A stretch of DNA of 33,356 bases from a bacterium (GCA_030429935.1 JAUIGH010000006.1:1-33356); one strand, 5' to 3'. Positions 6,821 through 14,500 are shown, counted from the first letter of the stretch. Made by a program: numbers and translations. Notes: a model not told the origin generated them from the sequence alone.

Positions 6821-8197
6821 ATGAGTGATACATACAAATTTTCAAAAGCCGAGCAGGTAGTTTCGCCTTTTATGGTCTACACAGCAAGTGACGCCGAGCA
6901 AGCGTCTATCAGTGAATTGGATTTGAGCACAGGACTGGGATTATTGTCACAACCAGTGGATAGTGCGGTACGGAATAAAGTAACTGCAAAAATCGCTATA
7001 GGTCCGCCACATGAAAAGACTTATTACGTGTCAGATGACAGCTCGAGAACTAGATTGACTCCGGATCGTCAAGCTGCGCTTGACATTACAGATGAGATCA
7101 TCGATAGGTCGAGTGGCTCGATTGATGTGTATACACTGGCACAAACAGCACTCTGTGACGGCAACCTCAGTATGATGCGGCAATCATCTTACCGTGGTTT
7201 AGATCTGTGGATAAGAGTTGAAGAAGGGTTAAGCTACGAAGCTGATATGCTTGCAAGCCTGGCGGAAAATGAAAGTGAGGCTACGTATTCCGACGACTAC
7301 GGCATCACCAAGGTTGGAGTTCGAGGTTTAAAACGTTTGATACAGACTCGAGGCTACGAGCTGAGAAATGGAGCTGAGAGTTGTGTTATTCCAAATATAC
7401 CATCTTGCGAATCGTACATGGCTGCCGCGGCTATTGATCAGACGAGGCTAGCAAACAGCAAGATCACGAGAATTCTGCCTTGGTTCATGGAAGACAGAGA
7501 AGAGGCCGCGCGCTTTCTGAGCACGCTAGCGCCTGAACTTGCGGGACATCCGCCTATCGAATCGGTAATTCTCGGACCGACCGGGGACATCAAACGTGTA
7601 TTTGGATGGAATGGATTTCAGCCAAAAGAAACACGGGAACTTTTATCATCACGAAAAGCGCATGCAGTCGCTTCACGCATGGTCGACGTTTCGCATGGCG
7701 CAGCTATGAGACGCTGGAGTGAAGGCCGCAATGGCGGTCAACCGGTTGACGAAATTATATCTAAGGAAATGACATTCTCGGAACGTTTACGATTGTTCTC
7801 AGAAGAACCGAACCGCATCGTGCCATTATTTACTGCAGTAATCAAACCTAACGCTGCCTATGAACAGGTGGCCTCTGTCTTTTCGGCTATAGATGGTCTA
7901 CTATCGGAGGTTTCAATGCCGGCTCAAACTACTATAAAAGAAGTTTCCTATATTGATGGTAAAAATACAAACGGTGTATTGTCGTTAGATTTTAGAACTA
8001 ATTTGACAGTGCCGCATCGTGAATCGAACATCAACATCAAGTTGATTTTTGAATCGGTTGGTGCTGGAGAAGCGCTTAAGGTTGAGCATTTAGCTAATTC
8101 ATCATCGGATGCTTACCGCGCTATCGTGGCGTATCTCGAATCTACCGGAGCATGTTTGAGGTACGCTCTCGCTGAAGTGGTAGATCCTGACTTTTGA
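6821..8197 (+). CDS. Uncharacterised 458-aa protein
   Basis: I do not recognise a family. I chose ATG at 6821 (MSDTYKFSKAEQ) over the track's TTG at 6815, as the TATAGT box at 6800-6805 is 15 nt upstream of it. The protein is soluble-looking, acidic and of mixed helix/strand type, with no signal peptide, membrane helix or P-loop. Visible features are an arginine-rich stretch near the middle (GVRGLKRLIQTRGYELR) and a C-terminal half with alternating strands (EVSYIDGKNTNGVLSLDFRTNLTVP). Its 3' end overlaps the convergent thymidylate-kinase-like gene by 56 bp. Divergence from the ligase-like gene suggests shared control. Function unknown. Confidence 0.7.
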   Translation: MSDTYKFSKAEQVVSPFMVYTASDAEQASISELDLSTGLGLLSQPVDSAVRNKVTAKIAIGPPHEKTYYVSDDSSRTRLTPDRQAALDITDEIIDRSSGSIDVYTLAQTALCDGNLSMMRQSSYRGLDLWIRVEEGLSYEADMLASLAENESEATYSDDYGITKVGVRGLKRLIQTRGYELRNGAESCVIPNIPSCESYMAAAAIDQTRLANSKITRILPWFMEDREEAARFLSTLAPELAGHPPIESVILGPTGDIKRVFGWNGFQPKETRELLSSRKAHAVASRMVDVSHGAAMRRWSEGRNGGQPVDEIISKEMTFSERLRLFSEEPNRIVPLFTAVIKPNAAYEQVASVFSAIDGLLSEVSMPAQTTIKEVSYIDGKNTNGVLSLDFRTNLTVPHRESNINIKLIFESVGAGEALKVEHLANSSSDAYRAIVAYLESTGACLRYALAEVVDPDF

Positions 8198-8780
8198 GCC
8201 ATCGAAGCGCATTACTATAGACCTCTGCAGGCGTTAGTGATGAGGTGTCGATTAGGTAGCGTTTTTCATCAAAGTAATCCAGGTCACCGCTTCCTGCCTG
8301 ATTGTAAAAATCTATTGTTTGAGAACATTGTTTCTTCAGGTAGTCCAAACTTTCATATTTATCTCTATTTTTGTGATCCTTAACTCTGCTCCAGGCAATC
8401 GAAGGTTCACACACTAAATAGATAGTAGCGTCGGGCTTTGTTAACTCTGTAATTCGATTAAGTTTTAGCATTTCTTCGTAGTCGTATCCTTGTACCGCTC
8501 CGTGTATAAGCGAGTCCATCCAGCCGCGCTGAGATAAGAGGGTATCATTATCCTTGAGCATTGATTGAATTTTATAATTCGACAAACGGTTGTCGAGCGC
8601 GAAAATCAGTCTATCTGTCCACGTATCACCGTATTGCGTTCCATTACCAGATAGATTCAACAATTTGAGAGTAGAAGGTAGGTTCGGTAAATGGAGAGTA
8701 GTGGCGTTGAGTGCACTTGATAGCTTCAGCATCAACCCGGTCTTCCCTGCTCCATCCAATCCAGTAATTACTACATACAT
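8142..8780 (-). CDS. Thymidylate-kinase-like P-loop (deoxy)nucleotide kinase
   Basis: A 212-aa protein starting MYVVITGLDGAGKTG, a Walker A in the GxDGxGKT form typical of thymidylate kinases. Further motifs are DRLIFALDNR, SQRGWMDSLIHG (in place of the DRYxxS motif) and DATIYLVCEP (the PDxxIYLxxxP strand). The LID region RVKDHKNRDKYES has arginines. It should transfer phosphate from ATP to a nucleoside or nucleotide, but the altered DR motif (QRG) makes dTMP an uncertain substrate; deoxynucleoside or other small-molecule kinase activity is possible. A canonical Tmk is encoded 1.4 kb away. The 3' end overlaps the convergent unknown gene by 56 bp. Confidence 0.7.
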   Translation of the reverse strand: MYVVITGLDGAGKTGLMLKLSSALNATTLHLPNLPSTLKLLNLSGNGTQYGDTWTDRLIFALDNRLSNYKIQSMLKDNDTLLSQRGWMDSLIHGAVQGYDYEEMLKLNRITELTKPDATIYLVCEPSIAWSRVKDHKNRDKYESLDYLKKQCSQTIDFYNQAGSGDLDYFDEKRYLIDTSSLTPAEVYSNALRWLKSQDLPLQRERTSNMLR

Positions 8781-8798
8781 ACGAACTGTGCTAATTCA

Positions 8799-8827
8799 TT
8801 GCTATAATTCATATTGTATTTTATAAT
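8799..8827 (+). promoter_or_regulatory. Sigma70-type promoter giving a leaderless start
   Basis: TTGCTA (8799-8804), 17 nt, TATAAT (8822-8827), then only 6 nt to the ATG at 8834. With normal spacing, transcription would begin at the start codon itself. Confidence 0.75.
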
Positions 8828-8833
8828 ACATAA

Positions 8834-9604
8834 ATGGATTTTTTACAAGACCGACGATTCCATCCACGAGAGCTTCGTGAAAATGAAGAGCGTGAAATGA
8901 ATGCAAAAGTGTTGCCCCCTCTTCAGTTTGACCCTCTAGATAAACAGGGCAATTTGCGTGAGGAAACTGAAGCCGCCATGGAGGCAGCTCGTGAACAAGC
9001 GGTAGAATACATAGGTGGGATATACCCAAGCGATATTGTACACACAGCGATCGAGGTCAACTACGCGGACAGAATTCGTAAAGCTGTGGAATCATTGCAA
9101 AAATTCTTCGATTCACGTGGAGCAACTGCTGCCTACAGAGAAATTTTCTCTCTGCACGAACACACGCGTGCAGAGCACGCTGCAGTGTTTTTTTTCGAAA
9201 AGTTCAAAGATTTACCATCGATTGATTTGGCATCTGCCATCTGTACACGTGATTCGAGAAACTTGGTCACGGAAACACTAGATATAGTCGGTCGTAACTT
9301 CTACAACGAAGCTGTAATCGATGATACGCCTCGTGTTACATCCTATGATCTGCAAAGCATCGACCACCACATGTACACAATTATCACTGCAAAAAAAATC
9401 ATCGCCCGTTCGCACGACGCAAATTTCAAACGACGTAAAACATACATAGCTAAGACATCAGGTCTAATAGACTGCAATTTGGATACTATTGGTACGATTC
9501 AAGAGGCTCTCGCAGGAAATAGTGTAACTCCTGACGTATTACAGCCTGTCATAGAATCAATCTTTGTTGAACGCGTTTCAATTGATGACCAGCTAAACTG
9601 TTAA
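8834..9604 (+). CDS. Uncharacterised 256-aa protein
   Basis: No family recognised. Mostly helical by composition, charged at the N-terminus (RRFHPRELRENEEREMNAK). It has a histidine/acid segment (FSLHEHTRAEHAAVFFFEKF) and a second one (YDLQSIDHHMYTIITAKKIIARSHDANF) that could hold metal ligands; this is speculative. No signal peptide or membrane segment. The start is supported by a perfect TATAAT box 6 nt upstream, implying a leaderless message. It is divergent from the thymidylate-kinase-like gene and convergent with tmk (9-bp gap). Confidence 0.7.
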   Translation: MDFLQDRRFHPRELRENEEREMNAKVLPPLQFDPLDKQGNLREETEAAMEAAREQAVEYIGGIYPSDIVHTAIEVNYADRIRKAVESLQKFFDSRGATAAYREIFSLHEHTRAEHAAVFFFEKFKDLPSIDLASAICTRDSRNLVTETLDIVGRNFYNEAVIDDTPRVTSYDLQSIDHHMYTIITAKKIIARSHDANFKRRKTYIAKTSGLIDCNLDTIGTIQEALAGNSVTPDVLQPVIESIFVERVSIDDQLNC

Positions 9605-9613
9605 GTCGAGTAG

Positions 9614-10294
9614 CTATTTATTAAGAAAGTTATTAATTTCGCGCAAAATCATTCGGTGAATTGATTCAATAGGCATCATTTGATGCTTATCCATGCAAGA
9701 GATAGGAGTAAATTCTTTCGGATACAGCTCGCAAAGTTCTTCGTAGTTGCGTTTAGCTTTTTCCAAGTGATCTGCGTCGGCTTCGTGGATGTCGCGCTTA
9801 GTGGTCGTGTATGAGCGTCGAGCTCGATTTTCCATGTTAGCATGTGCAATTGATGACGGTACGAGCAAAACGATGTTTACGTCTGCGCGAGGTATGCCGA
9901 GGACGTCATACTCCGTTGTCATAGTACGCTCGTAAAACTTTTTTCGTTCAGAAGCGTCGTCAATTTTTGCTCCTTGGTGAGCCAAATTGCTACCCATGTA
10001 TCGATCACAGATCAGGACGCTGTCAGGATCGGACAATATGTCGCGCATTTCTGCGCTGGCGGCGTAGCGATCGATAGCGTATGGTAGAACGCCCAGATCA
10101 GCCGGTACGTCGTTTGGGCCGCCATATTCACCGTTCAGGTATTTTTCGACATAGAACGCCGAGTCATTTCCGTAGCGTGGGAACTTTTGCCGGTACACTT
10201 TCTTGCCCTGAGATTCGAGGTATTTGACCAGCAGATCGGCTTGAGTGGATTTGCCCGAACCGTCACCGCCTTCGATGGCGATGAACTGGCCCAC
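9614..10294 (-). CDS. tmk: Thymidylate kinase (dTMP kinase)
   Basis: Makes dTDP from dTMP with ATP, the step after ThyA and Tdk. I place the start at the GTG at 10292-10294 (VGQFIAIEGGDGSGKSTQ), giving 226 aa; the track's 325-aa version reads backwards through dcd in the wrong frame. Motifs are Walker A EGGDGSGKS, DRYMGSNLAHQG (the DRYxxS motif), the strand VNIVLLVP, and an arginine-bearing LID (NRARRSYTTTKRDIHE). The GTG shares its first base with the TAG stop of dcd (TAGTG), so the two are translationally coupled. Confidence 0.93.
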   Translation of the reverse strand: MGQFIAIEGGDGSGKSTQADLLVKYLESQGKKVYRQKFPRYGNDSAFYVEKYLNGEYGGPNDVPADLGVLPYAIDRYAASAEMRDILSDPDSVLICDRYMGSNLAHQGAKIDDASERKKFYERTMTTEYDVLGIPRADVNIVLLVPSSIAHANMENRARRSYTTTKRDIHEADADHLEKAKRNYEELCELYPKEFTPISCMDKHQMMPIESIHRMILREINNFLNK

Positions 10295-11016
10295 TACTTC
10301 ATACCTTTCGCGAGACCCTCGATAATCGGAGCCGATTTGCGGGCGTCTTTGAAGGCACGCGGTAGCATATCTTCTGGCTTCCAGGTAGCGATCAATTCGT
10401 CTAGGTCGTCGGTGTGCTGGTATTTGCCGCTCATGCCATCGCGGCCGCTGGCGTAACCACCTTCGACTGGCCCTGTATGATGAAAAATCAGCTGGCCGAC
10501 ACGCTCGCCGACCGGTAATACAACACTTTCGTGCATGTTCAAGTTGTAAATCTCGAGGGTGATGCGATTGACGTAGCCGGGATCGACCCAACCTGCGTCG
10601 AAACAGACCGCGACACCATTTCGCCCCCAGCTCGAGCGGCTTTTGACTTCACATGCACCGCCGTGAGCGCGGATACCAACGAACTCGTGGGTGTGACCGA
10701 GGATGCGTTCACCAGGACGCAAGACGATGATCGGGTGGTCGTCAGGAATGTTCTCAAACAGCTCGGTGTCATTTTCTTCACACCATTGTTTGTGCGGCAT
10801 TGCTTCGAGCGGACCTTTGAAATACCGATCAACATCCGATTTATCGAATGGATTATAGATACCGCTGGCTTCTGGCTGGTATTCCTGCTTGTAAAAATAA
10901 TGTCCTAGAGTGAAATCCAGGCTGGCTTCGGACACATGCGCCGGATCGAACGGCACACAGACGATGCGCTCATCATCAATCGCCGCCAGTATTTCGGTGT
11001 TACTGTATACTCCCAT
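10294..11016 (-). CDS. dcd: dCTP deaminase (Dcd/dUTPase family)
   Basis: Deaminates dCTP to dUTP, feeding dUMP and hence dTMP synthesis. A 240-aa trimeric-dUTPase-fold protein. The catalytic segment EVKSRSSWGRNGV corresponds to the RSS(x)xR glutamate/serine region, VCFDAGWVDPGYVNRITLEIYN is the conserved beta-core, and GRDGMSGKYQ resembles the C-terminal nucleotide-closing YxGQYQ arm. It is longer than E. coli Dcd (193 aa), with an insert near residues 40-85. A bifunctional dCTP deaminase/dUTPase is possible and cannot be told here. TACAAT lies 11 nt before the ATG with a -35-like CCGACA. Followed by tmk with a 1-nt overlap. Confidence 0.85.
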   Translation of the reverse strand: MGVYSNTEILAAIDDERIVCVPFDPAHVSEASLDFTLGHYFYKQEYQPEASGIYNPFDKSDVDRYFKGPLEAMPHKQWCEENDTELFENIPDDHPIIVLRPGERILGHTHEFVGIRAHGGACEVKSRSSWGRNGVAVCFDAGWVDPGYVNRITLEIYNLNMHESVVLPVGERVGQLIFHHTGPVEGGYASGRDGMSGKYQHTDDLDELIATWKPEDMLPRAFKDARKSAPIIEGLAKGMK

Positions 11017-11038
11017 AAACTCTCGCTATTGTAGCAGA

Positions 11039-11290
11039 TTATTTCAGTTGTCGGCGAGCGATTGCGCGTGTGATGAAATCGTACAGCGCGAATACGCCGG
11101 TAAAGATAAATCCGAGCATGATTCGATTCGCAATATCAATCGGTTCACGGACGAACAGGTCGATGACGATGAGTAGTAATACGAACAGCACTCCAGTGAT
11201 GATGCTGCGCACCATGATCTCGCTATCGGGCAGGTTTGCCAGCAATTCGAGTTGTTGCTTATTCGTCATTTTCGGAGCTCGGTTGGCCAT
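11039..11290 (-). CDS. Small two-helix membrane protein
   Basis: 83 aa. A polar N-terminal 28 residues is followed by two hydrophobic helices (ITGVLFVLLLIVIDLFV and IMLGFIFTGVFALYDFI) and a basic tail (RAIARRQLK). No family recognised. It lies directly upstream of dcd on the same strand (22-nt gap) and is divergent from the dihydrofolate reductase gene. AGGT lies just before the ATG and TACACT 7 nt upstream, so it may have its own start-proximal promoter. Confidence 0.6.
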   Translation of the reverse strand: MANRAPKMTNKQQLELLANLPDSEIMVRSIITGVLFVLLLIVIDLFVREPIDIANRIMLGFIFTGVFALYDFITRAIARRQLK

Positions 11291-11314
11291 ACCTGGTAGT
11301 GTATCATGAGTGGT

Positions 11315-11797
11315 ATGAAGACGATTGTTGTGGCGATGGACAAGAATAACGCGATTGGATTTGATAACGATCTACCGTGGGGGCGTTCGCTCAAGGATGA
11401 TTTAGCGCACTTCAAGCGCACGACACGCGGTGGCTCAATCATCATGGGCCGCAAGACATTCGAGAGCCTCGGTTCACGGCCGCTACACGAGCGCGAAAAC
11501 ATCGTGGTGACGCGCAATCCAACTGCCGCCAAAGGTGTGCTATCTGCACTGTCACTCGATGCAGCTTACGCTCTGGCCCGCAACGAGATATTCATTTGTG
11601 GCGGTGGACAGATCTACGAGCAAGCGATCACTGACGCCGATCGTCTCATCGTCACCCACGTCGACGCTGAGTTTCCGGACGCTACCGTGCACTTCCCTGT
11701 CATCGACTCAGGAATGTGGCTTGAAACCGCCCGTGAGCATTATGATGCCGATGACCGCAACGCATATGCGTTCGATATCGTCACATATTCACGATAA
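11315..11797 (+). CDS. folA: Dihydrofolate reductase
   Basis: Regenerates tetrahydrofolate from the dihydrofolate made by ThyA, using NADPH. 160 aa from the chosen ATG at 11315 (MKTIVVAMDKNNAIG); the track's start at 11306 lies inside a TATCAT box (11302-11307), which would be the -10 element 7 nt from this ATG. Family motifs are AMDKNNAIGFDNDLPW (substrate and Met20 loop), the acidic residue in LKDDLAHFKRTT, IIMGRKTFESLG (NADPH), ENIVVTRN and FICGGGQIYEQAI. The last 9 bp overlap the convergent deoxyribosyltransferase-like gene. Confidence 0.95.
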   Translation: MKTIVVAMDKNNAIGFDNDLPWGRSLKDDLAHFKRTTRGGSIIMGRKTFESLGSRPLHERENIVVTRNPTAAKGVLSALSLDAAYALARNEIFICGGGQIYEQAITDADRLIVTHVDAEFPDATVHFPVIDSGMWLETAREHYDADDRNAYAFDIVTYSR

Positions 11798-12151
11798 TTT
11801 AGTAATTGCTGTTTTGATACTCTCAAGTAGCTCGGTAGTCGATGTGTATGGATTAACATCTGCGGTGACAAAGCGCAACGCGTCCGACGGTCGAGCAGTC
11901 GCTTTATGAACAGCTATGATTGGTATTTGCGCCGCATTCGCCCATCCTAGTTCGATTCCTTGTCCAGTGGATGGATATGTGACATCGGCAACGACGAGAT
12001 CGCTGATGGGAATTATCTCGCTAGCCAGTATACCTTCGGAACTAATACTGTGAGGTAGGACTAGCTCATGTTCAGACAGATTTTCTTGCAATGGCGCATA
12101 TAGTTCGGTCTGATAGTCAAAGCTGCTAGCGTGCGAAACATAAATTTTCAT
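11789..12151 (-). CDS. Nucleoside 2-deoxyribosyltransferase-like protein (short form)
   Basis: 120 aa with the fold signature of the nucleoside 2-deoxyribosyltransferase family: MKIYVSHASS at the start, then DLVVADVTYPSTGQGIELGWA, where the glutamate is the expected catalytic nucleophile, and IPIIAVHK. Family members swap bases on deoxyribose or hydrolyse deoxynucleoside monophosphates (Rcl/DNPH1 type). It starts 2 nt after the thyA stop, so it belongs to the thyA transcript. This supports a base-exchange or dNMP-cleaning job next to dTMP synthesis; the exact reaction is inferred. Confidence 0.75.
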   Translation of the reverse strand: MKIYVSHASSFDYQTELYAPLQENLSEHELVLPHSISSEGILASEIIPISDLVVADVTYPSTGQGIELGWANAAQIPIIAVHKATARPSDALRFVTADVNPYTSTTELLESIKTAITKLS

Positions 12152-12153
12152 AG

Positions 12154-13074
12154 TTACACGGCGATTGGAGCTTTGATTGGTGAGTGCGGATCGTAATTTT
12201 CGAGGCGGATGTCGTCAAAGGTAAAGTCGTCGATACTGGTGATGTTGGGGTTGAGCCACAGTGTTGGAAGTGGGCGCGGATCGCGTGAGAGCTGCTCATC
12301 GACTTGCTCCATGTGATTCAGGTACAAGTGAGTGTCAGCGAGGGTGTGGACGAACTCGCCCGCTTTTAGACCCGTGACCTGCGCCACCATGGCTAGTAGC
12401 AAAGAATAGCTGGCGATATTGAATGGTACCCCCAAGAAGGTGTCAGCTGAGCGTTGGTAGAGGTGCAGGTCGAGCTTACCTTCGGCCACGTTGAACTGAA
12501 ACAGCGAGTGGCACGGCGGGAGCCCACCGATGCGGACGATCTCGTCGATCTCTCCTGCGTTCCAGGCACTGACAATGATGCGGCGGCTATAGGGCGTGTT
12601 TATGATCATGTCGATAGCTTTGGCGATCTGGTCGACGTAGCCGCCGTTGCCATCCGGCCATTTACGCCACTGGACGCCATAGACCGGCCCCAGGTCACCC
12701 CACTTCAACGCAAATTCGTGATCGCTCGCGATGCGATCAATAAACTCTTTCATCTGTGATTTCCACTCGTCGGAATTGACTTCTGGAATCGGCAGGTTGT
12801 TTTTTTCGAGGTACGCTTTAAACGGCCACTCGTCCCAAATGTGGACATTGTTTTGCGCGAGGTATTCGATATTGCCGGTGCCTTTGAGGAACCACAATAG
12901 CTCGTGGACGACGCTGTTAAAATATAGTTTCTTGGTGGTCACCGCCGGAAATCCGTCGGCCAGGTCATAGCGTACTTGGCGGCCAAACACGCTTTTCGTG
13001 CCCGTGCCCGTGCGGTCCGTCTTCGTCACGCCGTTTTCTTTGATGTCTCGAAGTAGGTCGAGATATTGTTTCAT
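12154..13074 (-). CDS. thyA: Thymidylate synthase
   Basis: Methylates dUMP to dTMP with 5,10-methylene-THF, releasing dihydrofolate. 306 aa. Seen are the N-terminal [12 protein letters not shown] (phosphate arginine), WDEW, the catalytic cysteine in [29 protein letters not shown] (dUMP binding) and [12 protein letters not shown]. The C-terminus ends PIKAPIAV as in the family. It carries the longer central insert found in many ThyA proteins (residues about 85-140). Shine-Dalgarno GGAGG lies before the ATG. Upstream in the same direction is a second deoxyribosyltransferase-like gene; folA (divergent) and folD (window position 26.7 kb) supply its folate cycle. Confidence 0.98.
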   Translation of the reverse strand: MKQYLDLLRDIKENGVTKTDRTGTGTKSVFGRQVRYDLADGFPAVTTKKLYFNSVVHELLWFLKGTGNIEYLAQNNVHIWDEWPFKAYLEKNNLPIPEVNSDEWKSQMKEFIDRIASDHEFALKWGDLGPVYGVQWRKWPDGNGGYVDQIAKAIDMIINTPYSRRIIVSAWNAGEIDEIVRIGGLPPCHSLFQFNVAEGKLDLHLYQRSADTFLGVPFNIASYSLLLAMVAQVTGLKAGEFVHTLADTHLYLNHMEQVDEQLSRDPRPLPTLWLNPNITSIDDFTFDDIRLENYDPHSPIKAPIAV

Positions 13075-13091
13075 GTTTGCCTCCGTTATCT

Positions 13092-13520
13092 TTAGTCTAG
13101 CATAGGTCGTAGATGTTCACGAACTAGGGTTGGAATCTGTGAGCTATCACCGTATTCGTGGTAATTTATATGCTTTCTACGTTCAGCCGCTCCGAGCAAT
13201 AGTCGAGAGACACTTGACCCGATGCGCGCGACAATCAACGTCGGTATCTCGCGTTCATCAGCGACACCCAACTCCCAGCCTAGACCTGTGGCAGGATTAT
13301 CGGCTATCGCCAGAAACGCATCACAGCCACGAACATTCTCACTGATATCTTGATCGTATACATCACCCGCCGAGCCGGCTTTCAGTCCCAGGAAGCGCAT
13401 GATCTCCCACTCCGCAGCTAACTCAGTCTTTGTGGTCTCAACCTCATCGCGAAATTCGGCAGGCGCGTGGGTCAATCCGCAGCCAACGTAAAGGGTTGGT
13501 TTACCTATTTCGTACATCAT
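13092..13520 (-). CDS. Second nucleoside 2-deoxyribosyltransferase-like protein
   Basis: 142 aa from the chosen ATG at 13520 ([15 protein letters not shown]). The track's ATG at 13550 adds ten residues, but a TAAAAT box (13528-13533) sits 7 nt upstream of 13520, so the later start fits a leaderless message. Family features are [11 protein letters not shown], the [22 protein letters not shown] segment with the catalytic-type glutamate, and IPTLIVAR. Only distantly like the 120-aa copy 1 kb away. A paired phosphohydrolase/transferase role in deoxynucleoside salvage is likely by context. Lies 17 nt upstream of thyA on the same strand. Confidence 0.65.
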   Translation of the reverse strand: MMYEIGKPTLYVGCGLTHAPAEFRDEVETTKTELAAEWEIMRFLGLKAGSAGDVYDQDISENVRGCDAFLAIADNPATGLGWELGVADEREIPTLIVARIGSSVSRLLLGAAERRKHINYHEYGDSSQIPTLVREHLRPMLD

Positions 13521-13556
13521 AGGCAAGATTTTAGTTGACAGAGTAAGCATAATCTA

Positions 13557-13595
13557 GGGTAATTTACTACCCCAGATCGTGCTATAGTCGGGGTA
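13557..13595. promoter_or_regulatory. Promoter and GGGTA/TACCC operator-like repeats
   Basis: GGGTA (13557-13561), TACCCC (13568-13573) and GGGGTA (13590-13595) form alternating inverted half-sites around TATAGT (13583-13588). The TATAGT lies 6 nt from the ATG of the winged-helix/Nudix gene. A site covering its own -10 and start codon suggests autorepression, and the spacing also covers the divergent thyA-side promoter. Confidence 0.55.
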
Positions 13596-14302
13596 TGAAG
13601 TCAGTAGACGGTCTGCATAGAGACAAAGTTGCGATCTTGTACGCGCTGCGACATGAGAGCCGTGCCCGCTATAGCGAGTTGCTGCGCGAAACAGATAGTG
13701 AGAGCGATACGTTCAAATTTCACATACGAAAGCTGGCGAAGGTCGGCTATGTGCGGAAAGCGGACGATGGATTATATGAACTCACAGCCGTTGGTAAAGA
13801 GTTTGCCAACCGGCTCGATGAGCAAACTGGACATGAACTGGTGCAGCCAAAAACATCGATGCTGCTGGTGCTTGAGGCCCATCGGGATAGTATGCCTGTC
13901 TATCTGGTGCATCAGCGACTACGTGAGCCGTTTTATGGATACTGGGGCATCGCCAGTGGCCCCGTACCGCGTGGTGTGCCGGTGCAGACTGCTGCAGCGC
14001 ATGAAATCACAAAGCAGACCGGGATCGAAAGCCAGCCGGTGCATCGCGGTATCCTGCGGGTGACAGACATCGATGATCAGGGTGAATTGCTGGAGGATAA
14101 GTTTTTTCATATCATGCATGTACAGCTCGATAACCAACTACAAGCGCACGAGTGGCAAAGTGGCCGTAGTGAGTGGCTGACTCGCGAAGAGCTGCTACAT
14201 AAATCGCCGCTATTCCCTAGTACTGAGCAAACTTTCGAGATGTTGGCGAGCACAGCCATGTACAACGAGGTTGTGTGTCGGTATACCGACAAAGAGTATT
14301 GA
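13595..14302 (+). CDS. Winged-helix DNA-binding plus degenerate Nudix domain protein (candidate regulator)
   Basis: 235 aa. Residues about 5-75 form an ArsR/MarR-like winged helix (RDKVAILYALRHESRARYSELLRETD…FHIRKLAKVGYVRKADDGLYELT). From about residue 88 a Nudix fold follows. Its Nudix box is broken: in GPVPRGV…HEITKQTGI the first glutamate is valine, the REUxEE arginine is histidine and the metal-binding EE is KQ. This mirrors NrtR-type regulators, where a catalytically weakened Nudix domain senses a nucleotide, but the domain order is reversed. Its gene is divergent from the thyA group and has operator-like repeats over its start. Inference: a nucleotide-sensing repressor of the deoxynucleotide genes. 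Leaderless start. Confidence 0.75.
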   Translation: MKSVDGLHRDKVAILYALRHESRARYSELLRETDSESDTFKFHIRKLAKVGYVRKADDGLYELTAVGKEFANRLDEQTGHELVQPKTSMLLVLEAHRDSMPVYLVHQRLREPFYGYWGIASGPVPRGVPVQTAAAHEITKQTGIESQPVHRGILRVTDIDDQGELLEDKFFHIMHVQLDNQLQAHEWQSGRSEWLTREELLHKSPLFPSTEQTFEMLASTAMYNEVVCRYTDKEY

Positions 14303-14388
14303 GACGCTAGATGCGGTGTAAAATCTAAAACGCTTGCGCTATGGATGCGAAAGCAGTATCGTAGGGCAATCGCACGTGATGGGGAACC

Positions 14389-14422
14389 GGTTAGGTGGAG
14401 TGATACTATCCTCCAGCTGACC
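14389..14422. terminator. Stem-loop between convergent genes (hairpin A)
   Basis: GGTTAGGTGGAG and CTCCAGCTGACC pair over 12 positions (one mismatch, one G-T) around a 10-nt loop. It has no U-tract on either strand. It lies with hairpin B in the 198-bp gap between the winged-helix/Nudix gene and rplA, where both transcripts must end. Confidence 0.45.
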
Positions 14423-14447
14423 CTGGCAATCAACAGCGCGCGTCGAC

Positions 14448-14484
14448 GGTCTCTCGGGCTTGGTATGAGCCAGCCCGGGAGACC
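14448..14484. terminator. Stem-loop between convergent genes (hairpin B)
   Basis: GGTCTCTCGGGCTTGG pairs with CCAGCCCGGGAGACC around a 6-nt loop. It lies 17 nt after the rplA stop (minus strand). Only ATTATAA follows on the plus strand and no T-run on the minus strand, so termination is plausible but unproven. Confidence 0.5.
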
Positions 14485-14500
14485 ATTATAACGTCGGCGA

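Noticed and set aside
9614-10591. 325-aa thymidylate kinase with a long N-terminal extension
   Set aside because: The extra 99 residues are Arg-rich nonsense read through dcd; the GTG at 10294 overlaps the dcd stop and gives the normal Tmk start.
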